Source: G965197005 sp965197005 (GTDB taxonomy: Bacteria; Pseudomonadota; Gammaproteobacteria; Pseudomonadales; Oceanobacteraceae). From it: a stretch of DNA of 64,000 bases. The notes under the pieces are model-generated. The model did no database searches. It was not told the DNA's origin and saw only the letters and a program-made list of their open reading frames with translations. This document shows, in pieces, positions 44,909-54,940 of this stretch (positions are counted from its first letter, which is position 1; every line of letters starts with the position of its first letter). The stretch lies in the NCBI GenBank assembly GCA_965197005.1, contig OZ239982.1:1240001-1304000 (forward strand), written 5' to 3'. The translations under genes were made by a program, and so were the position numbers.

Positions 44909-45861
44909 TGCTCGTCCCGTTCAACCCTTATCCAAGTAAATCTAGCACGTTGCAATCTTTTTTCCGTATTCATGCGATAGGCGGCCAAACGTCCATATTT
45001 AACTGCACTATAATCAATGCACGCAATGTTTGGTGTAATAGGTGCAGGAATACCGCTCATCCAGTAATGCCCTAAAAATAAAATTTTATCTTCCTTAGGA
45101 TAATATAAAAGCTGCTTATGCTCTTTTTCACTTAACTCACGATTATTTAATTTCTCTGGCAAAGGGTCTGGTTGAAAAACCACATCACCATAGGTTTTTG
45201 GATTTTTTTGCCAAAATTTAGTACGAAAAAATCGTCTTTTAACCCCATCTTTAGATTCCACCACCTGTCCGTCAGGTAATTTAAGCGACGTACCTCTTAA
45301 ACTGCGATCTAAAAACTGATACAAAAATGACTCGGTATCTACAGACTCAAGAAGCATATCTTCTGTCAATTGATTACCTCCATATTGACCAATATAACGA
45401 CTTATCATCTGCTGATCCCAACAAGCATGCACCGCTCTAAAATGCTCAAACTCCATAAACAACGGAATCTCTAAAAACCACTGAAGTAAGTGTTTAAAAT
45501 CATGCGGATAGTTGGCATATTGCTCTAAGGTTTGTTCCACTACAAAAGTATTACGCTTGCTATGCTCACGCAAATGAGAGTATTTAAAATCTTTAGGTGC
45601 TTCAGTGCAATACGTTAATAAATTGTATTCATGATTGCCCATCACAATATAAGCATGACCTGCTTGCACCATGTTATAAACAATATCACAAGCCAAACGA
45701 ATATTTGGACCTCTATCTATAATATCCCCAATAAATACCACCTTCCTTTGGGGGTGGGCATACACGCCTTTAACCTTGCTATAACCTAACTGTTTTAATA
45801 AAATTTCTAGAGTTTTACCACAGCCATGAATATCGCCAATTAAATCGTAACCCTGATACAT
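44905..45861 (-). CDS. calcineurin-like metallophosphoesterase
   Basis: A 318-residue metallophosphoesterase. The metal-binding motifs are GDIHGC (residues 9-14), GDIIDRGP (about 45-52) and GNHEYN (about 75-80), followed by HACWD and, near the C-terminus, FLGHYW. It resembles bacterial serine/threonine phosphatase or diadenosine tetraphosphatase-like enzymes, but its substrate cannot be read from the sequence. It begins 2 bp after the nadK stop and overlaps the rhomboid gene by 4 bp. Confidence 0.87.
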   Translation of the reverse strand: MYQGYDLIGDIHGCGKTLEILLKQLGYSKVKGVYAHPQRKVVFIGDIIDRGPNIRLACDIVYNMVQAGHAYIVMGNHEYNLLTYCTEAPKDFKYSHLREHSKRNTFVVEQTLEQYANYPHDFKHLLQWFLEIPLFMEFEHFRAVHACWDQQMISRYIGQYGGNQLTEDMLLESVDTESFLYQFLDRSLRGTSLKLPDGQVVESKDGVKRRFFRTKFWQKNPKTYGDVVFQPDPLPEKLNNRELSEKEHKQLLYYPKEDKILFLGHYWMSGIPAPITPNIACIDYSAVKYGRLAAYRMNTEKRLQRARFTWIRVERDEQ

Positions 45862-45863
45862 AA

Positions 45864-46748
45864 TTAATCTCCTAAATAACTACTCCACCCTAATTTACTA
45901 CGACAAATTTCATAAAAATTGTGATTTTTAGGGTGTATTAATTTTAGTGTATGCGCTTTTTTACGAATGGTAATACTATCGCCTGGAGTACAAGGAATAT
46001 GAGTTTGCCCATCACAGCTAATAAGTGGATATAAATCTATATTAGAGTCGATGATGATTTTAATTTCACTTTTACCATCAACCACTATCGGACGACTAGA
46101 TAAAGTATGTGGAAACATCGGCACCAACACCAAAGCATCAAGTTTAGGGTGCATAATCGGTCCTCCACCAGAGAGCGCATAAGCAGTCGAACCTGTAGGT
46201 GTTGACACAATCAAACCGTCCGAACGCTGGCTATAAACAAACTGTCCTTCAATATACAAATCAAACGCCAGCATTCGTGCTGACTTACCAGGGTGCAATA
46301 CCACATCATTTAATGCCGTACCACTGGCTAAAGGATTACCATCACGCTTAACTTCTGCATCTAGCAAAAAGCGTTTTTCTCCAACATAGTTACCATCTAA
46401 AACAGACTGAACCTCAGAAAACATATTCTCATCAGGTAAAATATCAGTTAAAAAACCCAACCGACCACGGTTAATACCCAGTACAGGAATATTATATTTT
46501 GCCAGTGCCCTCGCCGCACCTAATAGACTACCATCACCACCAACCACTATGACCAAATCACAAATTTCACCCAACAAATTAACCTTAGATGTTTGCATAT
46601 TGTGCCCTGGCATCACCTCTGCAATACGCTCATCTAAAATCACATTGTAACCCTCATCAAACAAATAACGGCTTAACCGTTTAACAGTATCTACCACACG
46701 ACTACTGTTTAAACGTCCTATTAAACCAATATTGCGAAATTCGTCCAT
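45864..46748 (-). CDS. nadK: NAD kinase
   Basis: A 294-residue cytoplasmic enzyme that phosphorylates NAD to NADP. The kinase motif GGDGS is at residues 70-74 (usually GGDGT), the second motif is STPTGSTAYALSGGGPI near 176-192. The length equals E. coli NadK (292). It is the first gene of a six-gene tightly packed operon. TGGAGAGAAAATGG-type ribosome site precedes it. Confidence 0.96.
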   Translation of the reverse strand: MDEFRNIGLIGRLNSSRVVDTVKRLSRYLFDEGYNVILDERIAEVMPGHNMQTSKVNLLGEICDLVIVVGGDGSLLGAARALAKYNIPVLGINRGRLGFLTDILPDENMFSEVQSVLDGNYVGEKRFLLDAEVKRDGNPLASGTALNDVVLHPGKSARMLAFDLYIEGQFVYSQRSDGLIVSTPTGSTAYALSGGGPIMHPKLDALVLVPMFPHTLSSRPIVVDGKSEIKIIIDSNIDLYPLISCDGQTHIPCTPGDSITIRKKAHTLKLIHPKNHNFYEICRSKLGWSSYLGD

Positions 46749-46906
46749 TTTCTCTCCAAAATAGCAATTAAATAAAATGAATTTATAACATAGCAGACAT
46801 GAATATGCTTGAAAAATTTACTTTTAAAATAATTAATAACAGCGCATCTTTAATTACTTAAAAAAATCGTAACAAGTGGAATTTAAAAAAACAATGATGG
46901 TGTTAA

Positions 46907-49201
46907 TTATTCACTCAATCGTTGTCGCCATGGTGGTTGCCATCTTTGATAATAAGTCTGTATGCTTCCATTTTTAAGTAACTGTATTTGACCATCTAAA
47001 GCCGTGTTGTAAGTTTCAATACCCAGCTGTTTAAGTCTTACCAACACACTGTGATGTGGGTGACCAAAACGGTTATTAAAACCAGCACTGATAATTGCAG
47101 TTTTCGGCATGACTGTTTTTAGCAAAAGCGTACTACTACTGCTTTTGCTCCCATGATGAGCAATAATAAGCACATCAGACTTTAAACTATCGCCATAGCG
47201 TGCAACCAAATGCTGCTCTACTTTGCTTGATATATCACCTAAAACCAAGCCTCGTAAGTGTTGCCATTGAAACTGTAGCACACAAGATAAATCATTGTCA
47301 GAAGAGGCGTTAGAGCTACCTTGCAAAAACCGCCAAGCAATGTGTTTATCTAACCTATGCCAAGTATCTAACCCTTGTTGATGGCAGCTTACACCTGTCA
47401 AATTAGGCAAGGGCTGCCCCAACCAACGTTGTTTGGCTTTAATATTAAGGTTATTAAGCCCCTTAACACCCCCTGCATGGTCATTATCAGAATGACTAAT
47501 AATTAAACTATCTATCTGTTTAAATCCTAACTGCCAAATGGCAGGCGCAACAATCGCCTCGCCTGCATTAAAATTATCTGAAAATGCCGCCCCCACATCA
47601 TATACCAATAAACTTTCTTTACTGCTTAATAGCAGACTTTGTCCCTGTCCTACATCTAGAACAAATAAACCTGATTTTTTATTTGGCGCATATACAGCAT
47701 ACGCAAGCAAAGCAACACTCAAGCACAGTATTTGCCATGAACTTCTTGCATTTAAATTAAGTACCCACAAAAACAACAGCCAAAGTATGAGCAAGCCCAA
47801 AGATAACGGTGCAAATTCTAAAGTAGGTAAAGACAAACACCAGTTTAAATAGGCATTAAATAACTCAACAGCCATATTATGAATGTCGAACAAATACGCA
47901 TAAGGAAAAATAGCGACTAAAAAAGTAATTGGCAATAACACCAATGCCAAATAAGGAATGGCCAGTAAATTAGCCCATAAAGAAGCACTACTAATTGGTG
48001 CAAGCCAGTAAGAAGACAAAGCTATCATACTTAAAAAAATAACCCATTGAGGCAACCATAATGCCTCTATACGACTATTTTTACGCCACACAAACACCAC
48101 CAATAACGTACCCACTGCGGCAAAAGAGTACATAAAGCCTGCACTAATGTGTAATAAAGGCTTATGCCATAAAAGTAGCAAAAGTGCGATTAAAAACCCC
48201 TGTAAGGGAGGTGGCTTAACTGGCGATAACCAGTATAAATTAAGCAACAACAGCATAATCCAAGCTCGCTGTACAGACACTCCAAAACCTGACAAATAAA
48301 CATACAATGCAGACACACCCAATACGGCGATGACCAAAGGTATGGAGGTAAGATACAGACTGCGTTTAAAAGCAAATGAAGCAAGCCTAATGACCCCCAT
48401 CATAAAAAGGCTAAGCAAACCAGCTAATAAACCCAAATGTAGCCCACTAACAACCAATAAGTGTACCGTACCTGTGGCTTGTGCCAACTGCCATTGTTGT
48501 TTATCAAAGCTGTGTTTATCTCCAAAAATAAGTGTGTTAACCCAAACAAAGGTCGCCTTAGGTAATTTATTTTGCAGATGCAATAAAAGGTTTGTGCGCC
48601 AACTGTCAATTACACTTGAGCTTTTCTTTAAGCAAGAGAATTGACGCACATAACCACTGCTGTCTTGCTCTTGTAAAATCAAGTAGGCTTCATAATCAAA
48701 GGGTTGCCAATTAGCAAATTGTTTAGGCGCACGCAAAATGGCATTGACTTGCGCTTGTTGGCAGTTACTTTGAGCATCTAAAATACGCTGTTTTTCCTCA
48801 TTTGTACGCCAATACCAATTAAGCCTAATCTGTTGCAGTTTTGGTAGTACATACTTTTTATTAATAACATTAATATACTGAGGACGAACCCAAAGACTTA
48901 CATAATGAGTTTTAAGCTGCCGTCTTTGAATGGATACCTGCATCTGCACTTGGGTTTTATCTAAACTCAAAGGCAGGCGTTGCTGAATTTTATGATTGAG
49001 CCAGTGACTACTATACAAGCAGGCAGCGAGACATAAAATCACAGCAATGCTAACTTGTTTATAAATTGTTTTTTTAAAAAACCGGTAAGAGCAGAATAAA
49101 AATACAGCAAAAACAATAAAATAAAAAAAGTACCAAGGGCTATAGACCAGATAGCAACCAAGCATTAATCCAATGATGAGACTAAGTAAATATTTGCTCA
49201 T
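46907..49201 (-). CDS. comEC: DNA uptake channel ComEC/Rec2 family
   Basis: A 764-residue polytopic membrane protein. An N-terminal region of about three helices (residues 1-60) precedes an OB-like domain; the Competence membrane domain contains TGTVHLLVVSGLHLGLLAG near residue 245; the C-terminal metallo-beta-lactamase-like domain starts FVLDVGQGQSLLL and has the HSDNDHAGG metal motif near 550. It carries single-stranded DNA across the inner membrane during transformation. I chose the ATG at 49201 over an in-frame TTG five codons upstream. With comF at 22.2 kb it suggests, not proves, competence. Confidence 0.9.
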   Translation of the reverse strand: MSKYLLSLIIGLMLGCYLVYSPWYFFYFIVFAVFLFCSYRFFKKTIYKQVSIAVILCLAACLYSSHWLNHKIQQRLPLSLDKTQVQMQVSIQRRQLKTHYVSLWVRPQYINVINKKYVLPKLQQIRLNWYWRTNEEKQRILDAQSNCQQAQVNAILRAPKQFANWQPFDYEAYLILQEQDSSGYVRQFSCLKKSSSVIDSWRTNLLLHLQNKLPKATFVWVNTLIFGDKHSFDKQQWQLAQATGTVHLLVVSGLHLGLLAGLLSLFMMGVIRLASFAFKRSLYLTSIPLVIAVLGVSALYVYLSGFGVSVQRAWIMLLLLNLYWLSPVKPPPLQGFLIALLLLLWHKPLLHISAGFMYSFAAVGTLLVVFVWRKNSRIEALWLPQWVIFLSMIALSSYWLAPISSASLWANLLAIPYLALVLLPITFLVAIFPYAYLFDIHNMAVELFNAYLNWCLSLPTLEFAPLSLGLLILWLLFLWVLNLNARSSWQILCLSVALLAYAVYAPNKKSGLFVLDVGQGQSLLLSSKESLLVYDVGAAFSDNFNAGEAIVAPAIWQLGFKQIDSLIISHSDNDHAGGVKGLNNLNIKAKQRWLGQPLPNLTGVSCHQQGLDTWHRLDKHIAWRFLQGSSNASSDNDLSCVLQFQWQHLRGLVLGDISSKVEQHLVARYGDSLKSDVLIIAHHGSKSSSSTLLLKTVMPKTAIISAGFNNRFGHPHHSVLVRLKQLGIETYNTALDGQIQLLKNGSIQTYYQRWQPPWRQRLSE

Positions 49202-49287
49202 TTTTAAACACGCCAACGACTTTTTAAGCTAGAATAACCGAGATACAGCAAAAGAAAAACTGCCTTACCAACTAAGAGCAACGCATA

Positions 49288-49806
49288 ATGGCAAAACATT
49301 TTTTTAAAAAATACATTCCAACTCCTGAAAAAGTTAAAAACAATCCGTCCCTTAAATTTTTATCCCCTTTATTTTCTCGTTCTTGGCTTTGGCATTTAAA
49401 CCGCCGTTCCGTTGCTAAGGCTTGCTTTGTTGGTATTTTTGTTGCTTTTATTCCCATGCCTATGCAAATGGCATTGGCGGCAATTCTTGCTGTCTTTGCT
49501 AATGCCAACATTCCTGTTTCTGTTGCCTTAGTATGGATTAGCAACCCTGTCACCATGCCACCTATGTTTTATGCCACTTATCGTTTTGGGGTCTGGTTAT
49601 TAAACATGCAGGAGCAACCCTTTGAGTTTGAGCTGTCTTTTGAATGGATTTTACAGGGTTTAGGCAACTTATGGTTACCGCTATATCTAGGCTCTCTTAC
49701 AGTCGGTCTTATTTTAGCAATCGTTGCTTTTTTTGGGGTACGTATTTTTTGGCGTATCTCTGTAATTAAGCGTTGGCAGCAGCGTCAACAAGCACGGGCT
49801 AACTAA
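49288..49806 (+). CDS. DUF2062 membrane protein
   Basis: A 172-residue inner-membrane protein of the DUF2062 family. The signature FVAFIPMPMQM (about residues 52-62) and the SNPVTMPPMFYATY segment (about 85-98) are typical, followed by membrane segments to about 155. The C-terminus is basic. Function unknown. It is divergent from comEC. Confidence 0.88.
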   Translation: MAKHFFKKYIPTPEKVKNNPSLKFLSPLFSRSWLWHLNRRSVAKACFVGIFVAFIPMPMQMALAAILAVFANANIPVSVALVWISNPVTMPPMFYATYRFGVWLLNMQEQPFEFELSFEWILQGLGNLWLPLYLGSLTVGLILAIVAFFGVRIFWRISVIKRWQQRQQARAN

Positions 49807-49822
49807 GATAATTATTACTCAA

Positions 49823-50020
49823 ATGAGCCAACAAATTGCCCAAGCGGTAGAGGAACAAAGTACAGAAAGCAATGGCATCAAACAAAATATGCACAGGCTA
49901 TCTGCACACTCACATGAATTAAATGAGCTATCTATAGAAAATACCGATATAGGCAACAGCATCGTCCACCTTACTGATGAGTTGCATGCCATTGCTTTAC
50001 AATTTTCACAAAATAAATAA
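49823..50020 (+). pseudogene. fragment of a chemoreceptor C-terminal end
   Basis: A 65-codon frame beginning MSQQIAQAVEEQSTESNGIKQNMHRL. It matches the C-terminal helix of methyl-accepting chemotaxis proteins; compare MNQNIASAVEEQSQSALDISHNI in the receptor at 9437-11071. The sensor and HAMP parts are missing because the DUF2062 gene ends just 16 bp upstream, and no ribosome site precedes the ATG. It looks like the remnant of a third receptor, not a working gene, unless it is expressed as a short protein. Confidence 0.7.
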
Positions 50021-50025
50021 AACAG

Positions 50026-50050
50026 GGTTAGCCAAGATTTTGGTCTAACC
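50026..50050 (+). terminator. terminator-like hairpin after the chemoreceptor fragment
   Basis: GGTTAGCCAA and TTGGTCTAACC (50026-50035 and 50040-50050) form a stem of 10 bp with a single bulged base and a short loop, lying between convergent genes. The tail GCTTATTTAT is only moderately T-rich. Confidence 0.5.
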
Positions 50051-50069
50051 GCTTATTTATAATAATCGC

Positions 50070-50726
50070 TTATGAGGTGCTTAAACGAAGGTTTTTCCAG
50101 TCCCAGAACGAGGATAAATAATATAATCCTACAAATAAGGTAGACCACCATTCCATCACGATTTCGCCTTTGCTCATAAATTCTTTAACACCATAAATAG
50201 CAAAAGCAACAGAGACGAACATAATCAGCACAAAGAGAACTGTTTTAAATTGAAATGAAGGTACTTTTTGATGGTATTTATGGCGCACATAAAGCAGGCG
50301 ATAATTAAGCATAAAGGCCAATAATCCTGCCTGAAAAAAGAGATTTGCTCCCTTGATATGAACCACCCATAAACTGTCTTCTTCACTGGGCAATAGCACT
50401 GCAGTACCTACAATCAAACCTATGGCACTGACAACACCAAAAAACAACATTAACCGTCTAGTAATATTATTTGCATGCGGTTTAAGCCAGAGACTCATAC
50501 AGCTCCACCATAAAATAAAGCACACGCACGCAATAATAATACCTGCTCGAAATAACATACCACCCGCCCCTTGCATACCTGCATGGGTAATATCAGAACA
50601 ACCATCAATAAAAGGGTTACATAGGGTTGAATGACCATAGGCGGTTGCATAAGCATAGGCAATGGCAATGGTACCAAGACTAAAAATACAACTCGCCAAT
50701 GCCACTATCCGTCCAAATGACAGCAT
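50070..50726 (-). CDS. six-helix membrane protein, unknown function
   Basis: A 218-residue protein with about six membrane helices. A periplasmic-type loop with CNPFIDGCSDITHAG near residues 36-50, with two Cys six residues apart, resembles loops in the DUF998/Frag1-like group; the resemblance is weak. Its ATG directly abuts the metY stop (TAAATG), so it is translated with metY. A link to sulfur or glycine metabolism is only from context. Confidence 0.55.
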   Translation of the reverse strand: MLSFGRIVALASCIFSLGTIAIAYAYATAYGHSTLCNPFIDGCSDITHAGMQGAGGMLFRAGIIIACVCFILWWSCMSLWLKPHANNITRRLMLFFGVVSAIGLIVGTAVLLPSEEDSLWVVHIKGANLFFQAGLLAFMLNYRLLYVRHKYHQKVPSFQFKTVLFVLIMFVSVAFAIYGVKEFMSKGEIVMEWWSTLFVGLYYLSSFWDWKNLRLSTS

Positions 50727-51998
50727 TTATACGCCCTGTAGTGCTTGTTCAATATCCGCAATAATATCACTGGCATGTTCAATACCAACAGAAATGCGTA
50801 TTAGCTCCTCACTCACACCTGCTGCCGATAGTTCTTCAGGGTTAAGTTGACGGTGTGTGGTTGAGGCAGGGTGACAGGCAAGACTTTTAGCATCGCCAAT
50901 ATTGACTAAGCGTTTGATAAGTTTAAGCCCATCAATAAAGCGTCCACCTGCTTCTCGCCCTACTTCTTTAAGTTCAAAACTTAAAATGCCAGAGGCACTA
51001 CCTTGACTATAGGTCTGCGCCAACTGGTAGTAAGGACTATTGCTTAAACCAGCATAGTTTACCTTTGCAACTTTAGGCTGTTGTTGTAGAAATTCTGCTA
51101 CTTTTTGTGCATTTTCTACATGCCGCTGCATGCGTAGGGTTAGGGTTTCTAAGCCTTGTAAAATCATAAAGGCATTAAAAGGTGCCAAAGCAGCTCCCAT
51201 ATTGCGTAATGGCACAACTCGCGCACGCCCAATAAAAGCCGCCTCGCCTAAGGCTTCGGCATAAACCACGCCATGATAAGAGGGGTCTGGTTCATTAAAG
51301 GTTTTAAAGCGAGGGTTTCCCTGCCATTTAAACTTACCTGAATCAACAATCACCCCACCTACAGTTGTACCGTGTCCACCAATGTATTTGGTTAATGAAT
51401 GCACAACAATATCTGCACCATGTTCAAATGGACGGCATAAATAAGGTGTTGCTACTGTATTATCAACAATTAAAGGCAATTGATACTGATGCGCCAAATC
51501 CGCAAGTGCCTGTAAATCTACAATATTACCAGCAGGATTACCTATAGATTCGCAATAAACGGCACGAGTTTGGTCATCAATTGCCGCTTCCATTGCGGTT
51601 AAATCATCGGCAGAACACATACGCACTTCAATACCTTGATTAGGAAAAGTATGTGCGAACAGATTATAAGTACCACCATATAACTGACTGGTACTAATAA
51701 TATTATCCCCTGCTTTGGCGAGGGTTTGAATGCTGGCGGTAATGGCCGCCATTCCTGATGCCATACATAAAGCACCGATACCGCCTTCTAAAGCCGCCAT
51801 GCGCTGCTCAAGTACGTCATTGGTGGGGTTCATAATACGAGTATAAATATTGCCCGGCTCTTTTAAATCAAACAAGTCCGCACCGTGTTGGGTATCACGA
51901 AAACTGTATGAAGTTGTCTGATAAATAGGTACGGCTACGGCACGAGTGGTTGGGTCTTCACTAAATCCAGCATGTAGTGCTTGTGTTTCTATTTGCAT
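50727..51998 (-). CDS. metY: O-acetylhomoserine aminocarboxypropyltransferase
   Basis: A 423-residue PLP enzyme that joins O-acetylhomoserine with sulfide to homocysteine (direct sulfhydrylation). Signatures are TRIMNPTNDVLEQR, SQLYGGTYNLF, and the PLP Lys in HSLTKYIGGHG (about residue 206). The length is that of MetY rather than MetB or MetC. AGGAGA precedes the start, 32 bp after the gcvP stop. It may also act as cysteine synthase-like enzyme. Confidence 0.93.
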   Translation of the reverse strand: MQIETQALHAGFSEDPTTRAVAVPIYQTTSYSFRDTQHGADLFDLKEPGNIYTRIMNPTNDVLEQRMAALEGGIGALCMASGMAAITASIQTLAKAGDNIISTSQLYGGTYNLFAHTFPNQGIEVRMCSADDLTAMEAAIDDQTRAVYCESIGNPAGNIVDLQALADLAHQYQLPLIVDNTVATPYLCRPFEHGADIVVHSLTKYIGGHGTTVGGVIVDSGKFKWQGNPRFKTFNEPDPSYHGVVYAEALGEAAFIGRARVVPLRNMGAALAPFNAFMILQGLETLTLRMQRHVENAQKVAEFLQQQPKVAKVNYAGLSNSPYYQLAQTYSQGSASGILSFELKEVGREAGGRFIDGLKLIKRLVNIGDAKSLACHPASTTHRQLNPEELSAAGVSEELIRISVGIEHASDIIADIEQALQGV

Positions 51999-52030
51999 AT
52001 ATTTCTCCTGTTATTATTTAAAATAAGTGG

Positions 52031-54919
52031 TTACTCGTATTCATCTACACTTGGACAAGTACAGATAAGATGACGATCACCATAAACATCATCAATGCGC
52101 CCTACCGCCGGCCAAAATTTAAATGCACCTAAATTGGCTGTAGGATAAGCTGCCTGTTCCCGACTATAAGGACGTGTCCAGCTATCACTAATCACTACTT
52201 CTACAGTATGGGGTGCTTGATTTAATGGATTGCAATCTGCATCTAGCTCACCACGCATAAGCGCTTCAATTTCATTTTTAATACCAATCATGGCATCAGC
52301 AAAACGGTCAAGTTCGGCAAGACTTTCACTTTCTGTTGGCTCAATCATAAATGTACCTGCCACAGGAAATGACATTGTTGGCGCATGAAAACCATAGTCC
52401 ATTAAACGCTTGGCAATATCGACTTCAGTAATACCACTTTGTGCTTTAATAGGACGTAAATCCACAATACACTCATGGGCAACTCGTCCATTTTTACCCG
52501 TATATAAAATCGGATAATGGGCTTTTAATTTGCTCGCCAAGTAATTAGCTTTAAGTAATGCTGTTTGTGTGGCATAACGCAACCCATCTGCGCCCATCAT
52601 GCGAATATACATCCAAGGAATGGGTAAAATGCTAGCAGAGCCGTATGTTGCAGAAGACACCGCACCTTGCTGATTTGTATTACCATGCACTGGACGTAAG
52701 CTATGGTTAGCGATAAATGGTGCTAAATGATCTGCCACCCCAATTGGTCCCATACCAGGACCACCGCCACCATGGGGAATAGCAAAGGTTTTATGTAGGT
52801 TCATATGTGTGACATCAGCACCAATATGTCCAGGGGAAGTAATGCCTACTTGGGCGTTTAAATTCGCACCGTCCATATACACCTGCCCACCAAACTGATG
52901 TACAAGCTGACAGATTTTTTCAACACCCGCCTCATAAACGCCATGGGTTGAAGGATAAGTCAACATTAAACAAGCAAGACTTTCATTAGCGGCTTCTACT
53001 TTTGCCTGTAAATCAGCAAAGTCAACATTGCCCTGTTCATCACAATCAACAACCTGAATACGCATACCTGCCATCTGTGCTGATGCAGGGTTAGTACCAT
53101 GTGCTGAACGTGGAATTAAGCATAGATTACGCTGACTATCGCCACGACTTAAATGATACTGACGAATAACCAGCAAGCCCGCATACTCTCCTTGTGCGCC
53201 TGAGTTAGGCTGCATAGAGATGGTATTAAAGCCTGTAATGCTTTGTAAAAATACTTCTAGGCTTTTAATCATTGCTTCATAACCCTGAGTTTGCTCCTGT
53301 GGTGCAAAAGGGTGAATATGAGCAAACTCAGGCCAAGTAATCGGTAACATTTCACTGGTGGCATTTAACTTCATAGTACAAGAACCAAGGGTAATCATTG
53401 AATGATTCATAGCCAGGTCTTTTTGCTCTAACTGACGGATATAGCGCAACATTTCATGTTCAGTATGGTACCGATTAAAGTTCGCATGGGTTAAAAAGTC
53501 ACTGCTACGCAATAGGCTACTAGGCAACCCTGATTGTGCTTGGGCATCTAGGACGGCAAAATCCAGCTTATCGTTCTTACCAGTAATAACTTCATACAGC
53601 TCTTGTACATCATCTAAACTGACGTTTTCATGCAGACTTACACCAAAACTGCCATTCGCATCTATGCGTAGATTAAGCTGCGCTTCGCTCGCTCTTGCCA
53701 ATAAATCCGCCCCATTTTTAACATTAATTGTTAGGGTATCAAAGAAATATTGGTTAACAATTTCCAGTCCTTGGGTTTTTAAAGCGCAAGCCAATAAACT
53801 GGTGTAACGATGGATACGCTCAGCAATAAGTGCCAAACCTTTAGGACCATGGTAAGTGGCGTAAAATCCTGCCAAGTTCGCCAATAAAACCTGTGCTGTA
53901 CAAATATTTGAGTTCGCTTTTTCACGGCGAATATGCTGCTCACGAGTTTGTAATGCCATACGCAAGGCAGGTTTACCCTGTGCATCTTTAGAGACACCAA
54001 TAATGCGTCCGGGAATAGAGCGTTTAAAACCATCACGAGTCGCAAAAAATGCGGCATGAGGTCCACCAAAACCCATAGGCACACCAAAACGCTGGGAGTT
54101 ACCAAATACAATATCTGCACCCAGCTCTCCAGGTGGTGTTAATTTAATCAATGCCATCAAATCCGTTGCCATTGACACCAATACATCTTGTTCATGCAAG
54201 TTCTTAATCAGCGTTCTAAAATCGGTTATTTCGCCATTTAATGCAGGGTACTGTAATAAAGCACCAAACACCGCCTGCTCAGTTGCCTGTTCAGGGTGAC
54301 CTACAATGACCTCCCAACCAAATGCTTCTGCACGGGTTTTAACGACATCAATCGTTTGTGGATAGCAGTTTTCATCTACAAAAAACGCATTGGCTTTGTT
54401 TTTACGCTGGCTGCGTTTTATCATCGCCATCGCCTCTGCAGCGGCTGTACCTTCATCTAATAGTGAGGCATTGGCTAAATCCATAGCGGTTAAATCGACC
54501 ACCATCTGTTGATAATTTAACAGAGCTTGCAATCGACCCTGAGCAATTTCTGGCTGATATGGTGTATAAGCAGTATACCAACCTGGGTTTTCTAAAACAT
54601 TGCGCTGAATAACCGCTGGCAATGTACAAGGATAATACCCCATACCAATATAACTTTTAAAAACCTTATTTTGTCTCGCAAAGGCTTGCATTTCTGCCAG
54701 TGCTTGTTGTTCACTACAAGCATTAGGCATAGATAAAAATGGGGCTTGTAGCACCTCTTTAGGAACAATTTCAGCAGTTAAATCAGACAATGAATTGGCT
54801 TTAATATAAGCAAGCATTCGCTGCTCTTCAGACTGGGTTAAAGAAGCGCCATCGGTTTCAATATGACGGCCTATAAACAGTTTATCTTGGGTTAAATCAG
54901 TTAAGCTAGGTTGGCTCAT
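52031..54919 (-). CDS. gcvP: glycine dehydrogenase (decarboxylating), P protein
   Basis: A 962-residue PLP enzyme, single-chain form, that decarboxylates glycine and passes the aminomethyl group to the lipoyl arm of GcvH. The PLP Lys is in HMNLHKTFAIPHGGGGPG (about residue 709), with the conserved Gly-rich loop following. The N-terminal half starts RHIETDGASLTQSE. E. coli GcvP has 957. It follows gcvH, with an intrinsic terminator in the 74-bp gap, and is upstream of metY. Confidence 0.97.
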   Translation of the reverse strand: MSQPSLTDLTQDKLFIGRHIETDGASLTQSEEQRMLAYIKANSLSDLTAEIVPKEVLQAPFLSMPNACSEQQALAEMQAFARQNKVFKSYIGMGYYPCTLPAVIQRNVLENPGWYTAYTPYQPEIAQGRLQALLNYQQMVVDLTAMDLANASLLDEGTAAAEAMAMIKRSQRKNKANAFFVDENCYPQTIDVVKTRAEAFGWEVIVGHPEQATEQAVFGALLQYPALNGEITDFRTLIKNLHEQDVLVSMATDLMALIKLTPPGELGADIVFGNSQRFGVPMGFGGPHAAFFATRDGFKRSIPGRIIGVSKDAQGKPALRMALQTREQHIRREKANSNICTAQVLLANLAGFYATYHGPKGLALIAERIHRYTSLLACALKTQGLEIVNQYFFDTLTINVKNGADLLARASEAQLNLRIDANGSFGVSLHENVSLDDVQELYEVITGKNDKLDFAVLDAQAQSGLPSSLLRSSDFLTHANFNRYHTEHEMLRYIRQLEQKDLAMNHSMITLGSCTMKLNATSEMLPITWPEFAHIHPFAPQEQTQGYEAMIKSLEVFLQSITGFNTISMQPNSGAQGEYAGLLVIRQYHLSRGDSQRNLCLIPRSAHGTNPASAQMAGMRIQVVDCDEQGNVDFADLQAKVEAANESLACLMLTYPSTHGVYEAGVEKICQLVHQFGGQVYMDGANLNAQVGITSPGHIGADVTHMNLHKTFAIPHGGGGPGMGPIGVADHLAPFIANHSLRPVHGNTNQQGAVSSATYGSASILPIPWMYIRMMGADGLRYATQTALLKANYLASKLKAHYPILYTGKNGRVAHECIVDLRPIKAQSGITEVDIAKRLMDYGFHAPTMSFPVAGTFMIEPTESESLAELDRFADAMIGIKNEIEALMRGELDADCNPLNQAPHTVEVVISDSWTRPYSREQAAYPTANLGAFKFWPAVGRIDDVYGDRHLICTCPSVDEYE

Positions 54920-54940
54920 GAGGTACTCACTAAGGGGTTA

